In this document: one piece after another, positions 18,532 through 26,307 of the stretch
How positions within the stretch are numbered: position 1 is the stretch's first letter
How the letters are laid out: each line of letters starts with the position of its first letter
Assembly: GCF_000020525.1 (NCBI RefSeq)
Contig: NC_011026.1
Coordinates: 2,090,001 to 2,154,000 of the forward strand
From: Chloroherpeton thalassium ATCC 35110
GTDB taxonomy: Bacteria > Bacteroidota > Chlorobiia > Chlorobiales > Chloroherpetonaceae
DNA length: 64,000 nt
Direction of reading: 5' to 3'
Program-made: the position numbers and the translations under genes
Notes under the pieces: model-generated
The model's input: only the letters and a program-made list of their open reading frames with translations
The model's database searches: none
What the model was told of the DNA's origin: nothing

Positions 18532-19776
18532 GTGAATGAGCTTACAAATAACGATTCTGTGAAGAAACTATTCTCTGATTTTACCAACAATTCATCGGCA
18601 ACGGAAGATGAAATGATTTTAGATGCGTCGGAAAAAAAGACGCCCGTTTATCCGCCGGTCAATTTGTCCGAAGCGCTGATTTCGCTTGGAAATTTGCGCC
18701 ACAACGCGCGGCAAATTAAGGCGCAAATAGGCCAGTCGCGCCGACTGATGGCCATTGTGAAGGCAAACGCGTATGGGCATAACGCGGGAAAAGTAGCGCC
18801 GGCGTTGGTTCAGGAAGGCGTTTCGGATTTTGGCGTGGCAAATATCAATGAAGCTATTCATTTGCGAAAAGCGCTTCAAGCCGCGCAAGCCAGAGAAGAT
18901 AGCCAAATTTTGGCCTTTGCCTCTCCGCTCGAATGTCAAATGCCTTTTTACCTTCAACACGAAATTGACCTAACCGTTACAAATTTTGAGACGGCAAAAT
19001 TGGCCGAAGCCGTTTCTAAAAATCATGGCAAAAACCTAACGGTTCATTTGAAAATAGACACGGGAATGGGGCGGCTTGGCATTCAGCCGCGTGAGGGTTT
19101 TGCGCTGGCTCGTTATGTTGAGGCCTCTCCGTACTTAAACTTGAAAGGCATTTACACGCATTTTTCGGATAGCGGCGAAGATCTGGCTTTTACCCGAAAT
19201 CAGCTTGAAATCTACAAAAAGCTCGTCTCGGAATTCGAGCACGAAGCAAAAAGAACCGTGCTGAAGCATGCTGCCAATAGCGGCGCGATTATTTCCGATA
19301 ACGACACCTATCTCGATATGGTTCGTCCAGGAATTTTGCTGTATGGCTACACGCCCGCCAAATCGCTCACTACGGCGCTGGATCTGCGGCGCGTAATGCA
19401 ATTTCAGGCACATGTGCTTTTTACAAAATGGGTAGAAAAAGGGGCAACCGTTAGTTATGGCCGGCGATGGATTGCCACGCGGCGAACGCGAGTTGCCACG
19501 GTTTCCGTAGGCTACGCAGATGGATATCACCGAGCGCTCAGCAATAAGGCTAAAGTCTGCATAAATGGAAATCTTTACGAGCAAATTGGTTCAGTCACCA
19601 TGGATCAAATTATGGTGTCGCTTGGTGAGGACAGTTCGGTGCAGGTTGGAGATCCGGTTGTCCTGTTTGGCTGGGACGGGCTGGGAGCAAATGATCTTGC
19701 CGAGCAAATTGGCACGATTGGCTACGAGCTGCTTTGTGCAGTTTCGCCGCGTGTCAAGCGAGTGTTCATTGATTGA
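18532..19776 (+). CDS. alr: Alanine racemase
   Basis: PLP enzyme making D-alanine for peptidoglycan. The PLP lysine is in AIVKANAYGHN; the TYR of the second active-site base is in TVSYGRRW; KIDTGMGRLG and MVRPGILLYG are also family signatures. The GTG at 18532 gives 414 residues with about 45 extra before the barrel. An ATG at 18613, with GGAAG five bases upstream, would give 387 residues, closer to the family norm, and I consider it at least as likely. A stem-loop follows 14 bases after the stop. Confidence 0.93.
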   Translation: MNELTNNDSVKKLFSDFTNNSSATEDEMILDASEKKTPVYPPVNLSEALISLGNLRHNARQIKAQIGQSRRLMAIVKANAYGHNAGKVAPALVQEGVSDFGVANINEAIHLRKALQAAQAREDSQILAFASPLECQMPFYLQHEIDLTVTNFETAKLAEAVSKNHGKNLTVHLKIDTGMGRLGIQPREGFALARYVEASPYLNLKGIYTHFSDSGEDLAFTRNQLEIYKKLVSEFEHEAKRTVLKHAANSGAIISDNDTYLDMVRPGILLYGYTPAKSLTTALDLRRVMQFQAHVLFTKWVEKGATVSYGRRWIATRRTRVATVSVGYADGYHRALSNKAKVCINGNLYEQIGSVTMDQIMVSLGEDSSVQVGDPVVLFGWDGLGANDLAEQIGTIGYELLCAVSPRVKRVFID

Positions 19777-19789
19777 GTTGCGGAATTTA

Positions 19790-19818
19790 TTAGGGCAACG
19801 CCCAAGCTGTTGCCCTAA
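19790..19818. terminator. Stem-loop between convergent alr and DUF4905-like gene
   Basis: A perfect 10-bp stem TTAGGGCAAC / GTTGCCCTAA with a 9-base loop lies in the 48-bp gap between two convergent genes. Neither side has a long T-run, so it is a weak terminator candidate for both. Confidence 0.5.
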
Positions 19819-19824
19819 AATAAC

Positions 19825-20745
19825 TTAAAGCTCTACGCAGCAGAGCGTATCTTTATGGCGCACGTAATATAGTTTTTGATTTCGGGTGAAAAATCCATCC
19901 AAAATAAGTCCGCTCATGCCTGTTCCGATCACATCTTCGTAGATGACCTTCTCATTTTCAATAACCTTTAGCACATAATCGAGCGCTTTTACCGGCAAGC
20001 CAGCTTGATTTCTGGTGACTGCTTGCGTCTGTTTGTGGAATCCCAAAACAACGCGTTCATTCTGAGAAATGATATCATAACCCGCAATAACCGAATCGAT
20101 TTTAGCGTGCTTTTCAGCCAGCGTTAAAAGCGCAGGGTTTGGAGTTGATTTTCCATCGATTTTTTCCGGTAGGCGCACCGCTTGCGAGGCTTCAAATCCG
20201 AGGGAAGTTGCTCTGAGTTCATGAATCCGCTGGGCATTTTGTCCTAAATCAACGCCTTCGTTGCCAGAAAGCGGATCAATCGTTAGGAAATATCGCTCAA
20301 CAAATCCGCCAACGAGCGATTCGCGATAAGCCAAAATTTGGTTGTCCAGAGTAAGGCAAATAAAAGACAGTTCCGGGCGAGCCCACTTAATTTTTTTCGT
20401 GGTGCTCTCAAGCGCCCAAATGCCAAGGTGCTCGGGCACGGTGGGGTCGTAAAAACTGTGAAAGAAAATAAGATTTTGATATACAGCTTCCAGGCCGACC
20501 CACCAGCCATCGCCGACAAGCGCGCCAGCCATTGCGCCAGAAGGATGCGTTAAAACGAAATCCTCCCAAATAAGCGTCCCTGTTTCGTCGTCGAGCAGGA
20601 AAAAGGACACCTGTTTTTGCTCCGTAGAGCGATGTTCACAAATAAGTTTTCCGTTTTCCAGAAAAAATGCTCTCCAAATATTTCCCGACTTTTGAAATTC
20701 CCATTTTGGGGAACGGGTTTTCTTAAAAAAATTCAGCATCTCCAA
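19825..20745 (-). CDS. DUF4905-like conserved hypothetical protein
   Basis: A 306-residue soluble protein with no signal peptide or membrane helix. Sequence is beta-rich with alternating aromatic and acidic residues (FFLLDDETGTLIWED, HSFYDPTVPEHLGIWA), suggesting a beta-propeller-like fold. I believe it is DUF4905, a family of Bacteroidetes and Chlorobi with no known function, but this is from memory of the family look. It starts with ATG at 20745 and is convergent with alr. Nothing in the neighbourhood points to a role. Confidence 0.7.
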   Translation of the reverse strand: MEMLNFFKKTRSPKWEFQKSGNIWRAFFLENGKLICEHRSTEQKQVSFFLLDDETGTLIWEDFVLTHPSGAMAGALVGDGWWVGLEAVYQNLIFFHSFYDPTVPEHLGIWALESTTKKIKWARPELSFICLTLDNQILAYRESLVGGFVERYFLTIDPLSGNEGVDLGQNAQRIHELRATSLGFEASQAVRLPEKIDGKSTPNPALLTLAEKHAKIDSVIAGYDIISQNERVVLGFHKQTQAVTRNQAGLPVKALDYVLKVIENEKVIYEDVIGTGMSGLILDGFFTRNQKLYYVRHKDTLCCVEL

Positions 20746-21109
20746 TATTTTTGATGGTAATAAAAAACGCTTTGTGATAATCTAAAGAATTTTGAAAGAT
20801 ACTTTTCTGGGAAACGAAGCGTTTGGTTGAGCCGAGAAAAATTTGTTCAGAAAAGGTCGGGCTTTCCGGCGTGAAAAAAAGCGTATGTCCATTTTTCTGG
20901 TTGCGATGGAAAGCTCGCTGCTTATTCGGCTCGTATTCATCGCGGTGGCTATGGTTGCGTAGTGAAGTTGGTTGGCGTGAATGGTCGGCAAAGCTGATTT
21001 TTCTTGCGCCATCAGTTGGCAAGCCACGATTTTCTAAGTTTGCTTTTCTATATTATTTGCTTTGCAGTTTTGGCAATTCTTAATTCCTTTTTTTCAAATT
21101 CATCAAAAA
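20746..21109. other. Region without a convincing gene between DUF4905-like gene and tatC
   Basis: About 360 bases between divergent genes. The minus strand is open from 21022 (TTG) to 20723 for about 99 codons, overlapping the start of the gene at 20745, but its translation is rich in Asn, His, Arg and Ser and has no ATG. I do not count it as a gene. It presumably holds the promoters of both neighbours. Confidence 0.4.
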
Positions 21110-21901
21110 ATGCTCGAGACAGAACAGACAAAAGTTTTAACAAGTGGCGATTCGAATGAAAATGCGCAGCCAGAAGAAGAACTGGGATTCTTTGATCATC
21201 TTGAAGAACTGCGTTGGCGGCTGCTAAAAAGTGTGGTTGCGCTCGGGCTCATGGCAATTGTCTGCGCATTTTTTGCGGACTTTTTGGTCAATGATGTGCT
21301 CATTGGGCCATTGAAGCGAAGCAGCCCAAACACCGTGATTCAAAACTTAGTCCCTTACGGTCAGGTTACGCTCTACGTTCAGGTGATTTTATTTGCTGCG
21401 TTGGTTCTGTCTTTTCCTGTTTTGATTTATCAAATTTGGCAATTTGTAATGCCCGGGCTGAAAAAGGAAGAGCGCGTTGCCTCACGCTTTGCGGTCGCGT
21501 TCATTTCAATTTGTTTTTTTGCAGGCATCGCGTTTGGCTACTTTGTGTTTTTACCTGTTTCGCTGAAGTTTTTCGCCAGTTTTGGCTCTGAACTCATTGA
21601 AAACAACATTGCGATTGATGACTACGTGAGCTTTTTTCTTGGAGCGCTGTTTACATCTGGATTTATCTTTGAGCTGCCATTTGTCTCATATGTCCTTTCC
21701 AAAATGGGAATTCTCACGCCAGCTTTCATGCGGTTTTATAGAAAGCACGCCATTGTGGCGATGATCATTATTGCCGCCATCGTGACGCCATCCACCGACG
21801 CCATCACGCAAATGGTTATAGCCGTTCCGATGATTTTGCTTTATGAACTAAGCATTTGGATTTCGGCCTATGTGAATCGCAAAAACGCCGCACTGAAGTA
21901 A
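21110..21901 (+). CDS. tatC: TatC, twin-arginine translocase subunit
   Basis: TatC is the receptor core of the Tat system for export of folded proteins, with six membrane helices. Signatures seen: FFDHLEELRWRL at the N-terminus (the signal-binding region), the conserved FPVLIYQIWQF and PGLKKEER segment, FGYFVFLP, FELPFV, and VTPSTD near the end. The frame is open to a TTG at 21062, but the ATG at 21110 gives a 263-residue protein of normal length. TatA/B genes are not in the window. A single gene with no cotranscribed neighbour in sight. Confidence 0.93.
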   Translation: MLETEQTKVLTSGDSNENAQPEEELGFFDHLEELRWRLLKSVVALGLMAIVCAFFADFLVNDVLIGPLKRSSPNTVIQNLVPYGQVTLYVQVILFAALVLSFPVLIYQIWQFVMPGLKKEERVASRFAVAFISICFFAGIAFGYFVFLPVSLKFFASFGSELIENNIAIDDYVSFFLGALFTSGFIFELPFVSYVLSKMGILTPAFMRFYRKHAIVAMIIIAAIVTPSTDAITQMVIAVPMILLYELSIWISAYVNRKNAALK

Positions 21902-21948
21902 AAAAGTCTTTGTGTTTTTTTAACTGATCAAAAAAAACTGCTTCAATC

Positions 21949-22956
21949 ATGGCTCAAGGAAAAATTGTTATAGAAGAATTTACAAGCGAAGTTTTGCGGG
22001 ACAATCCGCTGGGCGATCCGTTCGTTCGCAAAATCCCGATTTATTTGCCGCCGTCTTATAACGACATCAATCACTTTCCGGTGATTTTTCTTTTGTCGGG
22101 ATTTGCCAGCACGGGGCTGAGCTTTTTGAATTATCGCTTCGGGCGACCGACGCTTGCCGAACAATTGGACAAATTAATTGCCGACGGGAAAATGGCCGAA
22201 ACCATCGTGGTTATGCCGGATTGCATGACGCGCTACGGCGGGGCGCAATTTTTGAACTCCGCAGCCACCGGAAACTACATGCAGCACATCACCGAAGAGC
22301 TGATTCCGTTTATCGATGCGAATTATTACACGATTCCCGGAAAAGATTATCGGGCGCTGGCCGGTCGCTCGTCCGGCGGTTACGGGGCGCTCGTTTTGGC
22401 CATGCACCATCCCGACAAGTTCGCCGCGCTCGCCTGCCACAGCGGCGACATGAACTTTGAGCTTTGCTACGCCAAAAATTTCCCGAAAGCCTCCGTCGTT
22501 TTGGAACGATACGATTACGACATTCCGAAATTTTTTGAGACTTACGAAACCTCCGATAAAAAGCCCGGCGACGGCTTCGTCGTGCTGGACATGATCGGCA
22601 TGTCGGCGGCCTACTCGCCGAACGCAAATAAAAGCGTCCCCGAAAATTTCGATGTCCCGTTCGATTTGCGCACCTGCGAACGCAAGCCTGACGTTTGGCA
22701 ACGCTGGTTGGAAAACGACCCGATTTACATGATTCGTGAGGAAAAATATCAAAATGCGCTGCGGAGCATGAAGCAAATTTTTATCGATTGCGGCAAATTT
22801 GACGAGTATAACTTGCAGTTCGGCGCACGCCAATTTTCCGATAAGCTCGGTGAGCTTGGCATCGCGCACACCTACGAGGAATTCCCGGACTCGCACATGG
22901 ACACCGCGTATCGCTACAATGTTTCGCTGCCCGTTTTGGTCAATGCAATCAAATAA
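21949..22956 (+). CDS. Putative esterase, alpha/beta hydrolase (esterase D-like family)
   Basis: A 335-residue cytoplasmic alpha/beta hydrolase of the Putative_esterase (Esterase D) group. Evidence: IPIYLPPSY start, PVIFLLSGFAS oxyanion region, VVMPDCMTRYGG, LAGRSSGGYGAL with the nucleophile Ser, and a late His in PDSHMDTAYRY. No signal peptide. Base composition is clearly richer in G+C than neighbours to the left (for example 40 of 60 bases in 22381-22440). The ATPase gene follows after 14 bases and may be cotranscribed. Substrate unknown. Confidence 0.87.
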   Translation: MAQGKIVIEEFTSEVLRDNPLGDPFVRKIPIYLPPSYNDINHFPVIFLLSGFASTGLSFLNYRFGRPTLAEQLDKLIADGKMAETIVVMPDCMTRYGGAQFLNSAATGNYMQHITEELIPFIDANYYTIPGKDYRALAGRSSGGYGALVLAMHHPDKFAALACHSGDMNFELCYAKNFPKASVVLERYDYDIPKFFETYETSDKKPGDGFVVLDMIGMSAAYSPNANKSVPENFDVPFDLRTCERKPDVWQRWLENDPIYMIREEKYQNALRSMKQIFIDCGKFDEYNLQFGARQFSDKLGELGIAHTYEEFPDSHMDTAYRYNVSLPVLVNAIK

Positions 22957-22970
22957 TAGCGTAAAAGCCG

Positions 22971-24178
22971 ATGCGGATAAAATCCTTATCAGTTGCGAAT
23001 TTCAAAAGCTTTCGCGCGTTTCGCGTGGCGTTTCAAAAGCTGAATATTTTAATCGGCGCAAATTCTGCGGGCAAGTCCAACTTTTTGCAAATCCTGAAAT
23101 TTCTTCGTGACATCGCAAAAGAGGGCTTGCCGAACGCCGTTTGTATGCATGGCGGCACGGATTACATCCGAAATTTGCACCTCAGCCCGAAAGAGCCGCT
23201 GGAAATTTGCCTAACGCTCGTGCAGCCGCTTCGTTTGTTTGACCGCGCGAATCGCTTGGAAGCGGCGTCGCACGAGCAAACCTACTCGCTGAAAATCGGA
23301 TTCGGCAAAAACAATTGCGGCTATCGGATTTTGCACGAAGAATTAGAGCTTGCGGGCACGTTCGAAAACCGACCGTTCACGCTTCGCATCAAAAACGAGC
23401 AAGGCAAACTTTTGGCTGAAAAAAGTGAAGATTCTGAAACCCCGTTCGATGCGCTCGGCATGTTGACGCTGCCGGCGGATGAGCGGCTCGGGGAAAACGA
23501 GGCGTTGCTTTTGTCGGAAAATTCGCTGTTGGGAATTTATCCGCCGTTCGGTTCGGCGCTTCGGCAATTTGCCTTTTATGATTTTGACCCAAAAATGACG
23601 AAAAAAGCCGTGCCGCTCATCGGCAAATCCGAGCTTGAGGCCGACGGCAGTAACCTTGCGCTCGTTTTAAAAAATATTCTTTCGGACAAAGATCGCAAGA
23701 CCGAGTTTTTAACGCTCGTTCAAGAGGTGCTGCCGTTTATCGAAAGCTTTGAGGCCGAGCGACTTTCCGACAATCTGCTTTATCTGCAAATGCGCGAAAC
23801 CCCAAACAAATCCGTTCCGATTCCGGCGGCGTTCATTTCCGACGGGACGCTCAACATTACCGCGCTGCTCATTGCGCTTTATTTTGAACGAAAAAGCGTG
23901 TTGATTCTTGAAGAGCCGGAGCGCAATATTCACCCGTTTTTAATTTCGCGCCTTGTGGAAATGATGCACGACGCTTCGGAGCAAAAACAAATTTTCCTCA
24001 CGACGCATCATCCCGAGATAGTGCGCTTCGGCGGCGCCAAGAACCTCTTGTTATCTCACGCGACGCGAAAAATTTTTCCATCCTTTCGCATCCCTCGCAA
24101 AAAGAGGAAATCAAAACTTTTTTGAAAAACGAAATCGGCATCGAAGAACTCTACATCCAAGATTTGCTTGGGATATAA
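22971..24178 (+). CDS. RecF/SMC-like AAA ATPase (AAA_21 type) with a frameshifted C-terminus
   Basis: A single-protein ABC-like ATPase of the kind seen in OLD-like and defence ATPases. N-terminal IKSLSVANFKSF, Walker A GANSAGKSN (29-36), signature region FISDGTLNITALL, Walker B LILEEPERNIHP near 320, and H-loop FLTTHHPEIV. As read, the frame stops at 24123-24125 after a tail rich in Lys and Arg. Around 24045-24050 the frame one base back carries on as LLVISRDAKNFSILS and ends at 24176-24178 with IEELYIQDLLGI, which looks like the true end. So the last 40 or so residues are out of frame through a missing base (or extra two). No nuclease domain. Role unknown. Confidence 0.8.
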
Positions 24179-24230
24179 ATTCATTTCCAATACATTCAAG
24201 ACTTGTTTTTATTATGGCAAAAAGAATCGT

Positions 24231-24608
24231 GTCATTCTGAGGATTCTTAGCCGAAGAATCCATCGTGTGGATGCTTCGCCGAAGGCGGCTCAGCATGACA
24301 AGTTTGGGTTTGTCAAACAAAAAAGAATCAGTCATTCTGAGGATTCTTAGCCGAAGAATCCATCGTGTGGATGCTTCGCCGAAGGCGGCTCAGCATGACA
24401 AGTTTGGGTTTGTCAAACAAAAAAGAATCAGTCATTCTGAGGATTCTTAGCCGAAGAATCCATCGTGTGGATGCTTCGCCGAAGGCGGCTCAGCATGACA
24501 AGTTTGGGTTTGTCAAACAAAAAAGAATCAGTCATTCTAAGGCATCTTAGCCGAAGAATTCATCGTGCGGTCGTGTGGATGCTTCGCCGGAAGGCGGTTC
24601 AGCATGAC
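24231..24608. repeat. Tandem array of 100-bp palindromic repeat units (3 identical + 1 degenerate)
   Basis: Units start at 24231, 24331 and 24431 and are identical over all 100 bases; a fourth, diverged unit covers 24531-24608. Each has a 69-bp core with imperfect terminal inverted repeats (GTCATTCTGAG ... CTCAGCATGAC) and internal GAAGAATCC/GGCGGCT hairpin parts, then a 31-bp spacer with GTTTG-T-CAAAC. Apparent open frames through the array shift frame at each unit because 100 is not a multiple of 3, so they are not genes. Another copy is at 29211-29288. Confidence 0.95.
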
Positions 24609-24771
24609 ATTTTTCATCGGCAACGAAATGTGATGGATGGCTTCTTAAAGGCTCTCGCTATCTGGCGTGAACAGATGTTCTCCGCCGTTTTTTCTAATTA
24701 ATTTAGTCGGGCGACTTAAGCGTTTTCAGTTATAAAAAAATCAAGACCTGCATTTATTTTCAACATTAGCA

Positions 24772-25734
24772 ATGACGCAACATTTATCTAAGGCGGACGA
24801 GGCGGAATATCGTCTTTCCATCGAGTTTGCCACAAAGGCTATCGAGCTGGCGCCGACCTGCGAGCCGGCTTTTTTCAGCCGAGCCAGCGCCCATTTTATG
24901 CTCGGCGATTACAGCGCGGCCATCGCCGATTATTCACAAACCATTCAGCTAAACGAAGCGCACATCGATGCGTATTTGGCGCGAGGCGGCGCAAAGCTCG
25001 CTTTGGGAAACTATCAAGGCGCTTTGGCGGATTTTAGCGAAGTGGTTTCGCGCGACGCAAAAAATCCTGAAGGCTATAATTGTCGTGGCACAACGAACTA
25101 CTTGCTGGGCAATTACAGCGAAGCATTGGACGATTTGGTTCAAGGTATTCGGCTCGATCCGCAAACCGGCCTCACCGAGCTGGCGTATAGCTCGCGCAGC
25201 ATGATTGAATATGATCATGGAAATTACGCGGCGGCCATCGCCGATTTGGGCGAGGTCATTAAGTTAGATCCGCAAAATCCCGATGCGTATTATTCGCGCG
25301 GTTCGGCGAATTATTTGGCCAAAAACTATGATGTGGCCGTTAAAGATTTTTCTAAAGCCATTCAGCTCAATTTGCCAAACGAGAAAGCCTATCTGGCGCA
25401 TCTTTTTTCCGGCACGGCGCAAATCGGGCGCGGATATTATCAATCGGCGGTCGAACATTTCAGCCAAGCGATTGAATTGCAAAATGATTGCGCAACGGCC
25501 TACACAAATCGCGGCATCGCGCAAATCGAACTCGGCAACTACGACGACGGCCTTCAAGATGTCATCGCGGCGCTCCGTTTAGACCCGCAAAACGCCGATG
25601 CGTATTTTTATGCGGGCAAAGCGTATAGTTTGCTCAAGCAAGAAAAAAAGGCGGTTGAGCAAATCAAGCAGGCCGCGCGGTTGGAGCACAAACAAGCGCA
25701 GGCATTACTTCAAAAACGACGCATTGCTTGGTGA
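24772..25734 (+). CDS. Tetratricopeptide repeat protein
   Basis: A 320-residue protein made almost wholly of TPR units of 34 residues, at least eight in a row; repeated phrases are YSRGSANYLAKNYDVAV, AIADYSQTIQLN and similar. No signal peptide or membrane helix is present, so it is probably cytosolic. TPR arrays bind partner proteins; no enzymatic domain is attached, so no specific function can be named. Codon use is GC-rich like the neighbours from 21949 to 28821. It is flanked by the repeat array on the left and a VOC gene on the right. Confidence 0.88.
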   Translation: MTQHLSKADEAEYRLSIEFATKAIELAPTCEPAFFSRASAHFMLGDYSAAIADYSQTIQLNEAHIDAYLARGGAKLALGNYQGALADFSEVVSRDAKNPEGYNCRGTTNYLLGNYSEALDDLVQGIRLDPQTGLTELAYSSRSMIEYDHGNYAAAIADLGEVIKLDPQNPDAYYSRGSANYLAKNYDVAVKDFSKAIQLNLPNEKAYLAHLFSGTAQIGRGYYQSAVEHFSQAIELQNDCATAYTNRGIAQIELGNYDDGLQDVIAALRLDPQNADAYFYAGKAYSLLKQEKKAVEQIKQAARLEHKQAQALLQKRRIAW

Positions 25735-25844
25735 GCGATTGCAGGCGGCGTTAATGAAAATTTAAAATGTGGAGAGGCTCGCGGTTTATTAACTTTGACT
25801 TGCCCATCGGGCATTTCCTCTTTAACCGCTAAATCATTGCTGCC

Positions 25845-26243
25845 ATGAACATACAAAGTGTTTCAGCCGCCTTCACCACTGAGAAGGTTCAGGAGACAAA
25901 GGCGTTTTATATAAAACATCTCGGCGCAAAGCTCACCTTTGATTGCGGATGGTACATCAATTTGGAATTCGGGGAGAAAAGTCGGTCGCTGCAGTTCATG
26001 TCGCCGAAAGCCGAACCGCAAAAGCCATCGGTTAGCGACGGGCTGATGTATAGTTTTGCCGTGCCAAATGTGGATGAGGTTTATGAAAACATGACCGGCG
26101 CGGGGCTAATCCCGACGATGCCGCTTGAAGACCATCCTTGGGGCGACAGAGGGTTCGCCGTTCAAGACCCGAATGGCATCATGCTTTACTTTTACACCGA
26201 AGCCGAGCCGAGCGACGAGTTCAAAGCGTTTTTCATCGAATGA
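25845..26243 (+). CDS. VOC family (glyoxalase/bleomycin-resistance-like) protein
   Basis: A 132-residue single-domain vicinal oxygen chelate protein. The two beta-alpha-beta-beta-beta halves are visible: FTTEKVQETKAFYIKHLGA in the first, VPNVDEVYENMTGAGL and the terminal DPNGIMLYFY in the second. The Glu in the last motif of metal-binding members is replaced by Tyr-Phe (DPNGIMLYF), so metal binding is uncertain. Such small proteins often bind or detoxify small molecules; no substrate can be inferred. Followed by a bidirectional terminator. Confidence 0.85.
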   Translation: MNIQSVSAAFTTEKVQETKAFYIKHLGAKLTFDCGWYINLEFGEKSRSLQFMSPKAEPQKPSVSDGLMYSFAVPNVDEVYENMTGAGLIPTMPLEDHPWGDRGFAVQDPNGIMLYFYTEAEPSDEFKAFFIE

Positions 26244-26250
26244 GTTTGTA

Positions 26251-26296
26251 AAAAAAGAAGAGCGCCTTTTTCCTGAAAAAGACGCTCTTTTTTGAT
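26251..26296. terminator. Bidirectional terminator between VOC gene and VIT/vWA gene
   Basis: An A-rich left arm (AAAAAAGAAGAGCG...) pairs with GACGCTCTTTTTT on the right, with a second inner pairing CTTTTTC/GAAAAAG. The stem is flanked by A-run and T-run, so it can end transcription in both directions between the two convergent genes. Confidence 0.85.
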
Positions 26297-26307
26297 TTCG
26301 CAAAAAC

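Noticed and set aside
20723-21022. Minus-strand open frame of 99 codons overlapping the start of the DUF4905-like gene
   Set aside because: No ATG, unusual composition rich in Asn, His and Arg, and overlap with a better gene.
22971-24178. Defence system of the OLD/Gabija type
   Set aside because: The ATPase has no TOPRIM nuclease domain and no helicase partner; the neighbouring gene is an esterase, so there is no support for a known defence system.
24231-24608. Regular repeats that could be taken for a CRISPR array
   Set aside because: The spacers are identical to each other, the repeat is 69 bp long and palindromic, and no cas genes are near.
24265-24701. Overlapping open frames of about 60-78 codons through the repeat array
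   Set aside because: They are the same 100-bp repeat read in successive frames; start and stop positions follow the repeat period, so they are by-products of the array.
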